64,000 nucleotides of DNA. Source: Streptomyces sp. NBC_00306. GTDB taxonomy: Bacteria; Actinomycetota; Actinomycetes; Streptomycetales; Streptomycetaceae. Made by a program: the position numbers and the translations under genes. This document shows positions 43,321-52,863 of this stretch, in pieces (the first letter of the stretch is position 1; every line of letters begins with the position of its first letter). Below the pieces are notes generated by a model that worked only from the letters and a program-made list of their open reading frames with translations, searched no databases and had not been told where the DNA came from. The stretch spans positions 4,154,001 through 4,218,000 of the forward strand of contig NZ_CP108032.1 of NCBI RefSeq assembly GCF_036169555.1, written 5' to 3'.

Positions 43321-44310
43321 CTAGTGGGGCGCAGGCTCCGTATGACTGCCCGAGCGCGCGTGCCAGGACCAGGCGCAGCAGGTCAGGGCCAGAACCGCGC
43401 CCGCTCCCAGCAGCCACCACGACGTGACCCGCAGCGTCGCCGTCAACGCTTCGAACACCGCCTCCGCCGCCGGGCGGTCCACGTCCGGGGGGAGATCGTC
43501 GAGGGCCAGGCCGCGGCCGATGGTCAGGGCCAGGCGCAGGAGGGCGCCGCCGATCGCCAGGGCCGCGCCCAGGAGCGCGAGGGCGTTCAGGCGGCGCCGG
43601 GCGAGGACGACCGCGGCCGCCGCGAGGAGCAGCGTGACCACCGGGAGCCGTACGCCCCAGAACTGGAGGTCCGCGAAGATCTCGCGCGCCGCCCCGAGCT
43701 TGTCCGCCTCCAGGATCGTGATCCGGGTGTTCCCCACCGGGACCTGGTCGGCGAACGGTACCCCCTCGTCGCTCAGCTGCCGCTTCACCTGCTCGATCAC
43801 CGGCGCCAGGTCGATGCTCGCGGTGTCCACGTCGTCGCTCGTCAGCGCCTGTTCGACCGCGGTGTGGGCCGCGCGGTTCACGGTGTTCCAGGCGATCCGG
43901 TACGCGTCGGTCCCGGCGAAGGAGATCACCGCCTCGTGCACCAGATTCTCGACACCCTGCTGGAACGGCCCCGCGTCGATCTTCTTCATGACCTCGGCGG
44001 TGATCCGGTCCGCCACCGCGTTCTGCACGGCGGGGTCGGCAGCGAGCGGCTCCATCGCCGTGACGTAACTGTCGGTGTCACCGATCTCGCGGTCCGCCCA
44101 CACGGCCAGCGCGCTCAGCGGCGTCAGAAGAGCCACGAGCACGATGAGCACCGCCGTCAGAACGCTCCGCACTCCTCCAGGGAACGCGGGCCACGCCGGG
44201 CGCGCGAGCCGTGGGCCGCCGACCGGGCTGATGGCCGGCCGCTCCGACTTGCCTGCGGGGCGGCGCGGGTGTGCTCTGAAGTGAGGACGAGGGAAGGAGC
44301 TCTCCGTCAT
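43321..44310 (-). CDS. Integral membrane protein, unknown function
   Basis: A 329-aa protein. There is a basic/proline N-terminus (about 45 aa), one helix (VLTAVLIVLVALLTPLSALAVW), a 145-residue extracytoplasmic helical region (ADREIGDTDSYVTAMEPLAADPAVQNAVADRITAEV), then three helices near the C-terminus. This layout recurs in Streptomyces hypothetical membrane proteins. Its ATG (44310-44308) overlaps the ATG of the divergent gene (44309-44311), so one of the two starts may be misplaced. It has no convincing ribosome site. Confidence 0.65.
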   Translation of the reverse strand: MTESSFPRPHFRAHPRRPAGKSERPAISPVGGPRLARPAWPAFPGGVRSVLTAVLIVLVALLTPLSALAVWADREIGDTDSYVTAMEPLAADPAVQNAVADRITAEVMKKIDAGPFQQGVENLVHEAVISFAGTDAYRIAWNTVNRAAHTAVEQALTSDDVDTASIDLAPVIEQVKRQLSDEGVPFADQVPVGNTRITILEADKLGAAREIFADLQFWGVRLPVVTLLLAAAAVVLARRRLNALALLGAALAIGGALLRLALTIGRGLALDDLPPDVDRPAAEAVFEALTATLRVTSWWLLGAGAVLALTCCAWSWHARSGSHTEPAPH

Positions 44311-44686
44311 GGCTGTTCACGCAACGATGCCCGTACGGCACCACGGATCTCTCAGCTGGGCCATGCCCGTGGGGCTGGGCACGCTCTTCGGTTTCTACGC
44401 GGGGTTCCTCCGTCGCACCGGTGAGGCCGTCAGCTGGTGGGACGTTCTATACGGGGTGGTCGCCGGGCTGGTCTTCACGGCGGTCGCCTACGGTCTCGGC
44501 CGCATCCAGAACGCCCTGCCGCGTGAGGTCCGCGCGGCCGCGTACGCGGTGGTGTGCGGCATGTCCATCGGCTTTCTGCACAGCCTGACGGGGACCAGCA
44601 TCCTGCGGTCGGCGGGGATGGGGCTCATGTTCGCCGCCGTGATGTTCGCCGTCGCGTTCTATGTGTTCTACATGAGGGAGGACTAG
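44309..44686 (+). CDS. Small integral membrane protein
   Basis: A 125-aa protein with four predicted helices (VGLGTLFGFYAGFL, VLYGVVAGLVFTAVAYGLG, YAVVCGMSIGFLHSL, LMFAAVMFAVAFYVFY) and a short charged tail. ATG 44309 has AAGGAG at 9 nt, a good site; ATG 44327 is a weaker alternative. Family not recognised. Confidence 0.7.
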   Translation: MAVHATMPVRHHGSLSWAMPVGLGTLFGFYAGFLRRTGEAVSWWDVLYGVVAGLVFTAVAYGLGRIQNALPREVRAAAYAVVCGMSIGFLHSLTGTSILRSAGMGLMFAAVMFAVAFYVFYMRED

Positions 44687-44800
44687 GTCACCGACCTGCG
44701 ACTTCTCTCTCTTCGCGCGGCCGCCAGATCTCATCTCGCGGCCGCGCGCCGTCGTCTCGCGCCTGCTGGGTGAGGAGCAACCGCAGGAGGGAGGCGCACC

Positions 44801-45346
44801 GTGCAGGAGACACCGCTGCGCGTCGCGGTCATCATCGGCAGCACCCGTGAGGGCCGCGTCGGCGAGAAGGTCGGACGCTGGTTCACCGAGCGTGCCGCCG
44901 AGCGGGCCGACGTGGAGCTCTGTGTCGTCGATCTGATCGACTTCGACTTCCCCGCCCGCTACCCGGACCGTGCGACCGCGCGGATGCGGGACTTCGTCTC
45001 GGAGATCGGCCGCGCCGACGCCTTCGTGGTCGTCACCCCCGAGTACAACCGGTCCTTCCCCGCCTCCCTCAAGCAGGCCATCGACTACGCCTACGACGAG
45101 TGGCGGACCAAGCCGGTCGCGTTCGTCAGCTACGGCCACGGCTCCCGTGGTCTGTACGCCGTGGAGCAGTTGCGCTCGGTCTTCACCGAGCTGCACACCG
45201 TGACCCTGCGCAACGGCGTGAGCATCAACCTGCTCGACGACACCGGCGAGGACCGGGACCGGGCGGCCGCTCTGATGTTGGACCAGCTCTGGTGGTGGGG
45301 GCTCGCGCTGCGCGAGGCCCGTGCCGCCCGCCCCTACGTCTCCTAG
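44801..45346 (+). CDS. NADPH-dependent FMN reductase / NAD(P)H-dependent oxidoreductase
   Basis: A 181-aa flavodoxin-like enzyme. The FMN phosphate loop is IGSTREGRVGEKV and the TPEYNRSFPASLKQAID motif is typical of the NADPH-FMN reductase family. GTG 44801 has AGGAGGGAGG just upstream. It reduces FMN, quinones or azo/nitro compounds in the cytosol. It precedes an ABC exporter operon in the same direction, with 106 bp between. Confidence 0.88.
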   Translation: MQETPLRVAVIIGSTREGRVGEKVGRWFTERAAERADVELCVVDLIDFDFPARYPDRATARMRDFVSEIGRADAFVVVTPEYNRSFPASLKQAIDYAYDEWRTKPVAFVSYGHGSRGLYAVEQLRSVFTELHTVTLRNGVSINLLDDTGEDRDRAAALMLDQLWWWGLALREARAARPYVS

Positions 45347-45452
45347 CGAGTGCTCGCGCCGGCACCGATGACTTCCGGCGGCCGCTCCGGTCACCATCCT
45401 GGACCTCCGACGACCTCACCCGACCCACCGCCGACCATGCGAAGGAACGACG

Positions 45453-46424
45453 ATGAGCACAGAACTGGCAATCGAGACCGCGGGCCTGGTGAAGGTCTTC
45501 GGTGAGAACCGGGCGGTGGACGGGGTCGATCTGTCCGTGCCGGCCGGCACCGTCTACGGCGTACTCGGGCCGAACGGCGCCGGCAAGACGACGACGGTGA
45601 AAATGCTGGCCACCCTGCTGCGGCCGGACGGCGGCGAGGCCCGTGTCTTCGGCAAGGACGTGCAGAAGGACGCGGACGCCGTGCGCAGCAGGGTCAGTCT
45701 CACCGGGCAGTACGCCTCGGTCGACGAGGACCTCACCGGTACCGAGAATCTCGTGCTGCTGGCACGGCTGCTCGGTCACGCCAAGCCGGCCGCGAAGGAG
45801 CGCGCCAGTCAGCTGCTCGACGCCTTCGGTCTGTCCGAGGCGTCCGACAAGCAGGTGAAGAACTACTCGGGCGGTATGCGGCGCCGTATCGACATCGCCG
45901 CCTCCATCCTGAACACCCCGGACCTGCTCTTCCTCGACGAGCCGACCACCGGTCTCGACCCGCGCAGCCGGAACCAGGTGTGGGACATCGTGCGCGCGGT
46001 GGTCGCCCAGGGCACGACGGTGCTGCTGACCACGCAGTACCTGGACGAGGCGGACCATCTGGCCTCCCGTATCGCCGTGATCGACCACGGCAGGGTGATC
46101 GCGGAGGGCACGAAGGGCGAGCTCAAGGCATCGGTCGGCTCGGGCGCGGTCCATCTGCGGCTGCGGGACGCGGAGCAGCGGCCGGAGGCCGAGCGGGTGC
46201 TGGCGGCGGCGCTGGGGGCGGAGGTCCTGCTGGACGCCGATCCGCTCGCGCTGACCGCCCGGGTGAACGGGCACGGCACCCAGCAGGGCGCCGCGGAGCA
46301 GGCCGCGCGGGCGCTGGCCGAGCTGGCCCGCACCGGGATCACTGTGGACAACTTCGCGCTGGGACAGCCCAGCCTGGACGAGGTCTTCCTCGCCCTGACC
46401 GACAAGAAGGGGGCGGCGGCGTGA
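45453..46424 (+). CDS. ABC transporter ATP-binding protein, DrrA-like
   Basis: A 323-aa ATPase. Walker A is [11 protein letters not shown]-loop region [15 protein letters not shown], signature [13 protein letters not shown], Walker [17 protein letters not shown]. The C-terminal 100-residue extension is of the daunorubicin-resistance (DrrA) type. It drives export by the permease encoded in the overlapping downstream gene. Substrate unknown; antibiotics or lipids are typical for the family. Confidence 0.93.
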   Translation: MSTELAIETAGLVKVFGENRAVDGVDLSVPAGTVYGVLGPNGAGKTTTVKMLATLLRPDGGEARVFGKDVQKDADAVRSRVSLTGQYASVDEDLTGTENLVLLARLLGHAKPAAKERASQLLDAFGLSEASDKQVKNYSGGMRRRIDIAASILNTPDLLFLDEPTTGLDPRSRNQVWDIVRAVVAQGTTVLLTTQYLDEADHLASRIAVIDHGRVIAEGTKGELKASVGSGAVHLRLRDAEQRPEAERVLAAALGAEVLLDADPLALTARVNGHGTQQGAAEQAARALAELARTGITVDNFALGQPSLDEVFLALTDKKGAAA

Positions 46425-47287
46425 GCACCGCGACGACGACGAAGTCCGTCAAGGACGCCGAGGACCTGGCACTCGAAGCACCGAAGGCCGAGGATCTGGC
46501 AGCGCTGCTGGTGGGCAAGGAGCGCCCACCGAGGCCGAGCGCGATCTCCGCGTCGCTGACGTTCGGCTGGCGGGCGATGCTGAAGATCAAGCACGTGCCG
46601 GAGCAGCTGTTCGATGTGACGGCGTTCCCGATCATGATGGTGCTGATGTACACGTACCTCTTCGGAGGGGCGCTGGCCGGCTCGGCCTCGCAGTACATCC
46701 AGTTCCTGCTGCCGGGCATCCTGACGATGAGCGTCGTGATGATCACGATGTACACGGGCGTCGCGGTCAACACCGACATCACCAAGGGTGTCTTCGACCG
46801 GTTCCGGACGCTGCCGATCTGGCGGCCGGCCCCGATGGTGGGCTATCTGCTCGGTGACGTCGTCCGCTACTTCCTCGCCTCCGTGGTCATGCTGACCGTC
46901 GGCATGATCATCGGCTACCGCGCCGACGGCGGGGTGATGGGCATCCTCATGGGCGTCGTCCTGCTGATGGTCTTCTCGTTCGCGTTCTCCTGGATCTGGA
47001 CGATGTTCGGACTGCTGCTGCGGACCGAGAAGTCGGTGATGGGCGTCAGCATGATGGTGATCTTCCCGCTGACGTTCCTGAGCAATGTCTTCGTCGACCC
47101 GAAGACGATGCCGGGCTGGCTCCAGGCGTTCGTCAACAACAGCCCGGTGACCCATGTGGCCACCGCGGTAAGGGAGCTGATGGCGGGCAACTGGCCGGCG
47201 GCGGACATTGCCTGGTCGCTGGGCTGGGCGGCACTGTTCGTGGTGGTCTTCGGCTCTGTCACGATGCGGCTCTACAACCGCAAGTAG
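46421..47287 (+). CDS. ABC-2 type transporter permease, DrrB-like
   Basis: A 288-aa membrane protein. A cytosolic N-terminus of about 45 residues is followed by six helices, with the ABC-2 signature around [23 protein letters not shown] and the [25 protein letters not shown] motif. GTG 46421 overlaps the ATPase stop (GTGA), so the pair is translationally coupled. A strong hairpin follows. Confidence 0.93.
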   Translation: MSTATTTKSVKDAEDLALEAPKAEDLAALLVGKERPPRPSAISASLTFGWRAMLKIKHVPEQLFDVTAFPIMMVLMYTYLFGGALAGSASQYIQFLLPGILTMSVVMITMYTGVAVNTDITKGVFDRFRTLPIWRPAPMVGYLLGDVVRYFLASVVMLTVGMIIGYRADGGVMGILMGVVLLMVFSFAFSWIWTMFGLLLRTEKSVMGVSMMVIFPLTFLSNVFVDPKTMPGWLQAFVNNSPVTHVATAVRELMAGNWPAADIAWSLGWAALFVVVFGSVTMRLYNRK

Positions 47288-47301
47288 CCAGCTGTCCTGT
47301 G

Positions 47302-47337
47302 CTGCGGGCGTCCCCGGACCAGCGGGGGCGCCCGCAG
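47302..47337 (+). terminator. Terminator after the DrrAB-like operon
   Basis: A 15-bp stem (47302-47316 with 47323-47337; one T-G wobble) has loop GACCAG. Confidence 0.85.
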
Positions 47338-47364
47338 TGCTGTGTGTGCGGTTGCCGAGGGCCG

Positions 47365-47496
47365 CCGTTGACCACCCGGGGGGAAGCACCAGCTTCGGCG
47401 GGGCCGGGCGACGTCGGCGAACTGATCGCCCGCGCCCGACGTGCGGGAGGCCCCGACAACATTGCCTGTGTCGTCGCCGATGTGGTGCCGCTGTGA
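47365..47496 (+). pseudogene. Remnant of a PP2C-type protein phosphatase C-terminus
   Basis: One frame encodes GELIARARRAGGPDNIACVVADVVPL followed by TGA. AGGPDNIxCVVADV is the conserved C-terminal motif of PP2C phosphatases that carries a metal-binding Asp. The remaining 200 or so residues of the enzyme are missing; only about 43 codons are recognisable. The rest of the 47288-47610 gap holds the terminator and no other gene. Confidence 0.6.
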
Positions 47497-47610
47497 CGCC
47501 GCTGTGTCGCGCGCCGCGCCTCACACCGCATCGGATGCGAGCCCGGCGCCTGGAGGGTGAGGTGAGCGGGCACTGCCTCGCCCGCGCTGCCCGCGTCGGG
47601 TCCTTCCGGC

Positions 47611-50600
47611 TCAGAGCAGCCAGTCGACGGGGCGCCCCGGGCGGTAGGAGCAGTACGAGCCCGTCGTGACCGACTCCCGCAGGTGCGCGGCCAGTTCGGG
47701 GTGGAGGGCGTCCAGTTTGCGGAGGGTGTCGCGGATGCGGGCCGTGACCGTCTTGCGGGCGCGTTCCGCCTCGTCGCCGAGCCGGCGGGTCCGGCCGCCC
47801 AGGCCGGCCGCCGTGCGCAACTCGTCGAGCAGCGCGGCCCGTTCGCGGCCGAACTCCTCTGCCCTGCGGTCGTCGCCCAGCTCCGCCGCCCGGTCGATCT
47901 CCTCGTCGAGGCGCTCCAGCCGCCGACGGTAGCGGATCTTGGCCTCCTCGTCGAGCACCGGGTCCCCGCCGAAGCGGCGGGCGGCGATCACCGCTTCACC
48001 GCCCTCGGGGTCGAGCAGGACCACCGCTGACAGGTCGTCGCCCGCATGCGACAGCAGGGTGTGCAGATCGCGTAGCCCCTTGGCGTCCGGGACATGGACA
48101 CCGCGGCCCGCGAAGTCGAGGGCCCACACGGCGCCGTCGCGGCGGAAGCGCTGCCGGGCGGCGTGGGGCTGGAGGGCCTGGGCCGCGAGTTCGGGGGAGA
48201 CGGCGCCCACTCCGGCGTAGGCGTCGGCCGCCCGGCCGTACGCGGTCAGTTCGTCTGCGTCCTCGGTGGGCGGGGCGTCCGCGACCGCGCGCGGCGGGAC
48301 CCCGTCCAGCAAGTACGTCAGCCCCAGCTCCTCGGCCTCGCGCCGGGTCGACACGGCGAGCTCCGCCGTGTCGCCGCCCGGGCCCAGCAGACCCAGCAGC
48401 GCCGCCCGCGCCCGCACCGACCAGGGTCTCGCCCGCAGCCGGTCCGCCGAGGTGTACGCGGCGGTCAGCGCGGCCACCGCCTCCTCCCGTCGTCCGCGCG
48501 CCGCGTCGAGCATCCCCAGCCAGAGGTCCACGGGCCCGCTGATGTCGCAGCCGTACAGCGAGACGACCCACTGGCCCGCATACGGCGCGAGCGCGGCCCT
48601 GGCCTCGTCGATCCGTGCCGGGTCGCCGGACGCCGCGGCCGCGTGCGCGCGCAGCCGCATCCACAGCGGTGCGAAGATCCGGGGCACCGCCTCGGGCCGG
48701 GCCGCGATCTCGTCCACGATCCGCAGCGCCACCGCCGTACGGCCCTGCTCGATCGCGGTGAGCCCCGCCAGCAGCGGCGGATGCGGATGCCCTTGGTCGG
48801 TGAGCGTCCCGACCACGGCCTCCGCCTCGTCGAACCGGCCCTGGAGCAGGAACAGCGACCAGTGCATATGGGCGGCCATGAAGGCGAACGGCGGATGCTC
48901 GTGCTGCAGCCCGATCGCGGCCGAGAGCAGATCGGCCGCCTCGGTGAACCGCCCGCCCAGCGCGGCGATGAGGGACTGGTCGATGGCCATGCCCAGCTCG
49001 AACCTGCGCAGCCCCGCCCGCTCGGCCAGGGTGGTGAAGACGCGCAACTGGTCGAGGTAGCGCGGGTCGCCGAGCTCCAGGAGCGTCACCCAGCGCATCG
49101 CGGCCGCGTGCATCTCCATGTCGCGGTTGCCCGTGCGGCGGGCGACCTCGCCCATCTCCGCGGTGAGCACGAGGCGTTCCTCGGAGGTGCCGAGCCCCCA
49201 GATCGAGTCGTGCCGCGCCCACAGGGAGAACGCGAGGGCCTCGTCGTCCTCACCGCGCCGCGCCAGCGCCGTGGTCCGCACGGCCAGGTCCTGGGCGATC
49301 CGCTCCGGCGTCAGGCCGGCCAGTTCCTCGCCGCTGCCGCCGGCCAGCGCGCGGTACGCCTCGCGCAGCAGCTCGGCGCCCGACGCCTCCTGGCCCAGCA
49401 CGCCCCCGTGCTGATGGAGGGTGATGGCCACGCGGGCGAGCACCTCGGGGTCGTCCACCGCGCGGGCCAGATCGACGGCGAGGTCGAGGAAGCGCCGGCC
49501 CTCGGCCTCGTCGCCGTAGTGCCGCAGTTCGCCGCCGAGGTCGAGGGCGACCAGGGCGGCCCTGCGCCGGTCGTCGCCGGCGGCCTCCAGGGCCCGCCGG
49601 TAGTGCCCGACGGCCTCTTCGCCGGACAGCCTGCTGGAGGCGTCCCGCGCCGCGGCGAGCAGCAGATCGACCCGCCGGTCCCGCTCCAGCTCCTCGCCGG
49701 CCAGATAGGCGTGCCGTGCCAGATCCGCCGGGAAGACCTTCTCGCTGAGGCCGGGGGTGCGGTCCAGGGCCCGTACGACGCCGGCGTGCCGCTCCCGGGT
49801 CCGCTGCTCGTCGAGCGCCTCGTACAGCGTCTCGCGGACAAGGTCGTGGGCGAAGGCGAACCGGCCGCCGCTGCGCACGGTCACCAGCCGGGCCGTCACC
49901 GCCCGGTCCAGCAGCCGGTCCACGTGCGGGACGGGGGATGAGGCGGCCGCCGCGAGCACCTGGCGGTGGAACTCCCGGCCCAGCACGGCCGCGGTGTCCA
50001 GCAGCGTGCTCACCGGCTCGGGCAGCAGCGCCAGCCGCCGCCGCACCGCCTCGCGCACCCCCGGCGCGACGGTGGTGACCGGGCTGCCGCTGTGCCAGAT
50101 CCGCGCGGTCTGCTCGACGAAGAAGGGGTTGCCGCCGGTACGGCGGTGGACCTCCTCGACGAGGTCCGGCTCCGGCTCCACACCGGCGGTCAGCGCGATG
50201 AGCGCGCCCACCTCGTCGCGCTGGAGGCCGGTCAGGGTCACGGTCGCGGCGGCGCGGGCCGCCAGCGGGGCGATGAGCTGCCGCAGCGGGTGGTCGGGCG
50301 CCTCCACCTCGACGTCGCGATAGGTGCCGACCAGCAGCAGCCGCTCGAACCAGGCGTGCTGGGCGGCGAATTCGAGCAGTCTCAGCGAGGCCGGATCGGC
50401 CCAGTGCAGATCGTCGAGCACGACCACCAGCGGCCGTTTCTGCGAGACGGTGACCAGGGCGGTCGTCACCGCGTCGTACAGCTGGAAGCTCTCGCCGCCG
50501 TCGCCCTCGCCGGGCTCCTCGCCGAGCAGGACGGCGAGCCGCCCGCCCGCCGCCTTACCGGCCTCGGCCCACTCCGCCTCGTCGACACCCCGGCGCAGAC

Positions 50601-50841
50601 CGCGCACGACCTGGACCCACGGCCAGTACCCGGGGGCGCTGTCGGAGTCCCAGCAGGAGCCGCCCAGCACCAGGGCACCGCGCCGGCGCGCCTCGTCGGC
50701 GGCGTCGGTGACCAGCGACGTCTTGCCGATACCGGCCTCGCCGGTGACCAGCACCAGGCCCCCGTGGCTGTCCGTCGCCCGGCCGATCTCCGTCCGGAGG
50801 ACGCCTGCGGGGTGGTCGCGCCCGATGAGAGCAGGGGTCAT
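47611..50841 (-). CDS. Large AAA ATPase/TPR regulator-like protein without recognisable HTH
   Basis: A 1076-aa protein. The AAA/NB-ARC-like ATPase has Walker A GEAGIGKTSL (near residue 37) and Walker B LVVVLDDLHWAD (near 145). A long TPR/helical region spans about 400-870, followed by a coiled C-terminus (RRRLERLDEEIDRAAEL). The N-terminal two thirds resemble LuxR/LAL-type and BTAD-SARP-type regulators. No helix-turn-helix is visible at either end, so it may act through a partner. ATG 50841 begins at the conserved GRDHPAGVL. The 50842-51021 gap contains CCCCGG-rich short repeats and no gene. Confidence 0.75.
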   Translation of the reverse strand: MTPALIGRDHPAGVLRTEIGRATDSHGGLVLVTGEAGIGKTSLVTDAADEARRRGALVLGGSCWDSDSAPGYWPWVQVVRGLRRGVDEAEWAEAGKAAGGRLAVLLGEEPGEGDGGESFQLYDAVTTALVTVSQKRPLVVVLDDLHWADPASLRLLEFAAQHAWFERLLLVGTYRDVEVEAPDHPLRQLIAPLAARAAATVTLTGLQRDEVGALIALTAGVEPEPDLVEEVHRRTGGNPFFVEQTARIWHSGSPVTTVAPGVREAVRRRLALLPEPVSTLLDTAAVLGREFHRQVLAAAASSPVPHVDRLLDRAVTARLVTVRSGGRFAFAHDLVRETLYEALDEQRTRERHAGVVRALDRTPGLSEKVFPADLARHAYLAGEELERDRRVDLLLAAARDASSRLSGEEAVGHYRRALEAAGDDRRRAALVALDLGGELRHYGDEAEGRRFLDLAVDLARAVDDPEVLARVAITLHQHGGVLGQEASGAELLREAYRALAGGSGEELAGLTPERIAQDLAVRTTALARRGEDDEALAFSLWARHDSIWGLGTSEERLVLTAEMGEVARRTGNRDMEMHAAAMRWVTLLELGDPRYLDQLRVFTTLAERAGLRRFELGMAIDQSLIAALGGRFTEAADLLSAAIGLQHEHPPFAFMAAHMHWSLFLLQGRFDEAEAVVGTLTDQGHPHPPLLAGLTAIEQGRTAVALRIVDEIAARPEAVPRIFAPLWMRLRAHAAAASGDPARIDEARAALAPYAGQWVVSLYGCDISGPVDLWLGMLDAARGRREEAVAALTAAYTSADRLRARPWSVRARAALLGLLGPGGDTAELAVSTRREAEELGLTYLLDGVPPRAVADAPPTEDADELTAYGRAADAYAGVGAVSPELAAQALQPHAARQRFRRDGAVWALDFAGRGVHVPDAKGLRDLHTLLSHAGDDLSAVVLLDPEGGEAVIAARRFGGDPVLDEEAKIRYRRRLERLDEEIDRAAELGDDRRAEEFGRERAALLDELRTAAGLGGRTRRLGDEAERARKTVTARIRDTLRKLDALHPELAAHLRESVTTGSYCSYRPGRPVDWLL

Positions 50842-51021
50842 GCCGAAACCATAGGAGGCGGCACTGACAACCCGCACGCGAGAAGGCGCGCGGGTCGTCC
50901 CGGCCGGCGGCCGCCCGGTCACGACCCGGCGGCAGCCCTGGCGCCTCCTCGGTCCCGGGGCCTCTCGGTCCCGGTGCAGGCCCCGGCCCCGGTCCAGGCC
51001 CCGCTCAGGTCAGGCCAGGCC

Positions 51022-51642
51022 TCAGGCGAACGGCAGCGACAGCACCGGTTCCGTCTTCTTCCCGGCCGTCCTCCCCGACGCCGTCGCCATGAACTCCGCC
51101 AGGTCCCGCCCCGCGCGCCCGATCCGCTCGGGCAGCGTGTCCGTGAGCGCGTCGCCCGTGCCGCCCCAGTCCTCCGAGGCCGCGTAGACGGCGGTCGGCA
51201 CGACCAGCGCCCGCAGATGGGCGAAGAGCGGACGCATCGCGTGCTCCGGCACCAGCGAGTGGCGCGACGTACCGCCGGTCGCCCCGATCAGTACCGGCGT
51301 GCCGGCCAGCGCTCCGACCTCGACGAGGTCGAAGAACGACTTGAAGAGTCCGCTGTAGGAGGCCGCGAAGACGGGGGAGACGACGATCAGGCCGTCCGCC
51401 TCCGTCACCGCGTCGAGCGCCTCGCCGAGCGCGGGCGAAGGGAAGCCCGTCACCAGGTGGTTGGCGATCGGCACGGCCAGCTCGCGCAGCTCGACCACGC
51501 GCACCTCCACCTCCCGGTCACCGTCCCGCTCGCCGAGGGAGCCGCGTACGGCCTCGGTGAGCCGGTCGGCGAGGAGCCGGGTCGACGAGGGCACGCTCAG
51601 ACCGGCGGAGACGGCCACCAGTTTCAGCGCCTGCTCGCTCAT
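51022..51642 (-). CDS. FMN reductase (CE1759-type)
   Basis: A 206-aa flavodoxin-like FMN reductase (VAVSAGLSVPSSTRLLADRL, VVSPVFAASYSGLFKSFFD, GATGGTSRHSLVPEHAMRPLFAHL). These features match the CE1759 group that accompanies CE1758-type luciferase-like monooxygenases. It supplies reduced FMN to the enzyme of the overlapping upstream gene (ATGA, 4 nt). Confidence 0.88.
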   Translation of the reverse strand: MSEQALKLVAVSAGLSVPSSTRLLADRLTEAVRGSLGERDGDREVEVRVVELRELAVPIANHLVTGFPSPALGEALDAVTEADGLIVVSPVFAASYSGLFKSFFDLVEVGALAGTPVLIGATGGTSRHSLVPEHAMRPLFAHLRALVVPTAVYAASEDWGGTGDALTDTLPERIGRAGRDLAEFMATASGRTAGKKTEPVLSLPFA

Positions 51643-52769
51643 GCCGCCTCCTTCGCGGTCTCGTTCGTGTTGTTGTTCTCCGTCGTCGCGTCCTCGCTCC
51701 GGGCGGCGGCGACCGCCGGGTGCAGCGGGGCGCTCTCCGGCACACCGGCCGGCCGCAGCGCGGCGAACTCCTTGCGCAGCACCGGGACGACCTCCTCGCC
51801 GAGGATGTCGAGCTGTTCGAGGACCGTCTTCAGCGGCAGACCCGCGTGGTCCATCAGGAACAGCTGGCGCTGGTAGTCACCGACCGCGTCCCGGAAGCCG
51901 AGCGTGCGCTCGATGACCTGCTGCGGCGATCCGACGGTCAGCGGGGTCTGCTCGGTGAAGTCCTCCAGCGAGGGCCCGTGTCCGTAGACCGGCGCGTTGT
52001 CGAAGTAGGGCCGGAACTCCCTGACCGCGTCCTGCGAGTTCTTCCGCATGAACACCTGGCCGCCGAGCCCGACGATGGCCTGCTCGGCCGTGCCGTGGCC
52101 GTAGTGGGCGTAGCGCTGCCGGTAGAGGCCGACCATCTTCTTCGTGTGGGACATCGGCCAGAAGATGTTGTTGTGGAAGAAGCCGTCGCCGTAGTACGCG
52201 GCCTGTTCCGCGATCTCGGGGGAGCGGATGGAGCCGTGCCAGACGAACGGCGGGACGCCGTCCAGCGGGCGCGGGGTGGCCGTGAACGACTGGAGCGGAG
52301 TGCGGAACTTCCCTTCCCAGTCGACCACGTCCTCCCTCCACAGCCTGTGGAGGAGCGCGTAGTTCTCCACGGCGAGCGGTATGCCCTGGCGGATGTCCTT
52401 GCCGAACCAGGGGTAGACCGGCCCGGTGTTGCCGCGGCCCATCATCAGGTCGACCCGGCCGTCCGCGAGGTGCTGGAGGTACGCGTAGTCCTCGGCGATC
52501 TTCACCGGGTCGTTGGTGGTGATCAGCGTGGTCGAGGTGGACAGGATCAGGTTCTCGGTGCGGGCCGCGATGTGCCCGAGGAGGGTCGTCGGGGAGGACG
52601 GGACGAAGGGCGGGTTGTGGTGCTCGCCGGTGGCGAAGACGTCGAGGCCGACCTCCTCCGCCTTGCGGGCGATGGCGACCGTCGCCTTGATCCGCTCGTG
52701 CTCGCTCGGCGTACGGCCGTTGGTCGGGTCGGTCGTGACATCGCCGACGGTGAAGATGCCGAACTGCAT
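51639..52769 (-). CDS. LLM class flavin-dependent oxidoreductase (CE1758-type)
   Basis: A 376-aa TIM-barrel monooxygenase. MQFGIFTVGDVT opens the barrel, and GEHHNPPFVPSSP and LMMGRGNTGPVYPWFGKD are conserved luciferase-like monooxygenase segments. It uses FMNH2 made by the partner reductase to oxidise an unknown substrate. The two genes are coupled and share a promoter upstream of 52769. Confidence 0.9.
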   Translation of the reverse strand: MQFGIFTVGDVTTDPTNGRTPSEHERIKATVAIARKAEEVGLDVFATGEHHNPPFVPSSPTTLLGHIAARTENLILSTSTTLITTNDPVKIAEDYAYLQHLADGRVDLMMGRGNTGPVYPWFGKDIRQGIPLAVENYALLHRLWREDVVDWEGKFRTPLQSFTATPRPLDGVPPFVWHGSIRSPEIAEQAAYYGDGFFHNNIFWPMSHTKKMVGLYRQRYAHYGHGTAEQAIVGLGGQVFMRKNSQDAVREFRPYFDNAPVYGHGPSLEDFTEQTPLTVGSPQQVIERTLGFRDAVGDYQRQLFLMDHAGLPLKTVLEQLDILGEEVVPVLRKEFAALRPAGVPESAPLHPAVAAARSEDATTENNNTNETAKEAA

Positions 52770-52863
52770 GTGAGCCCACCTCTCGGGTCCGGTTGGTTGA
52801 ATGTTGAACCAAACCCTACAACGGGGACCCCGTCCTCCCTATTCCGGGTCGTCGGCGGGTGCC

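Noticed and set aside
42627-43427. Open frames in the G-rich tract, including Gly-rich plus-strand peptides
   Set aside because: Low-complexity translation of the repeats; not supported by a start site or homologous pattern.
48094-49941. 615-codon plus-strand open frame
   Set aside because: Antisense to the AAA/TPR protein, no recognisable domain, composition typical of a complementary frame.
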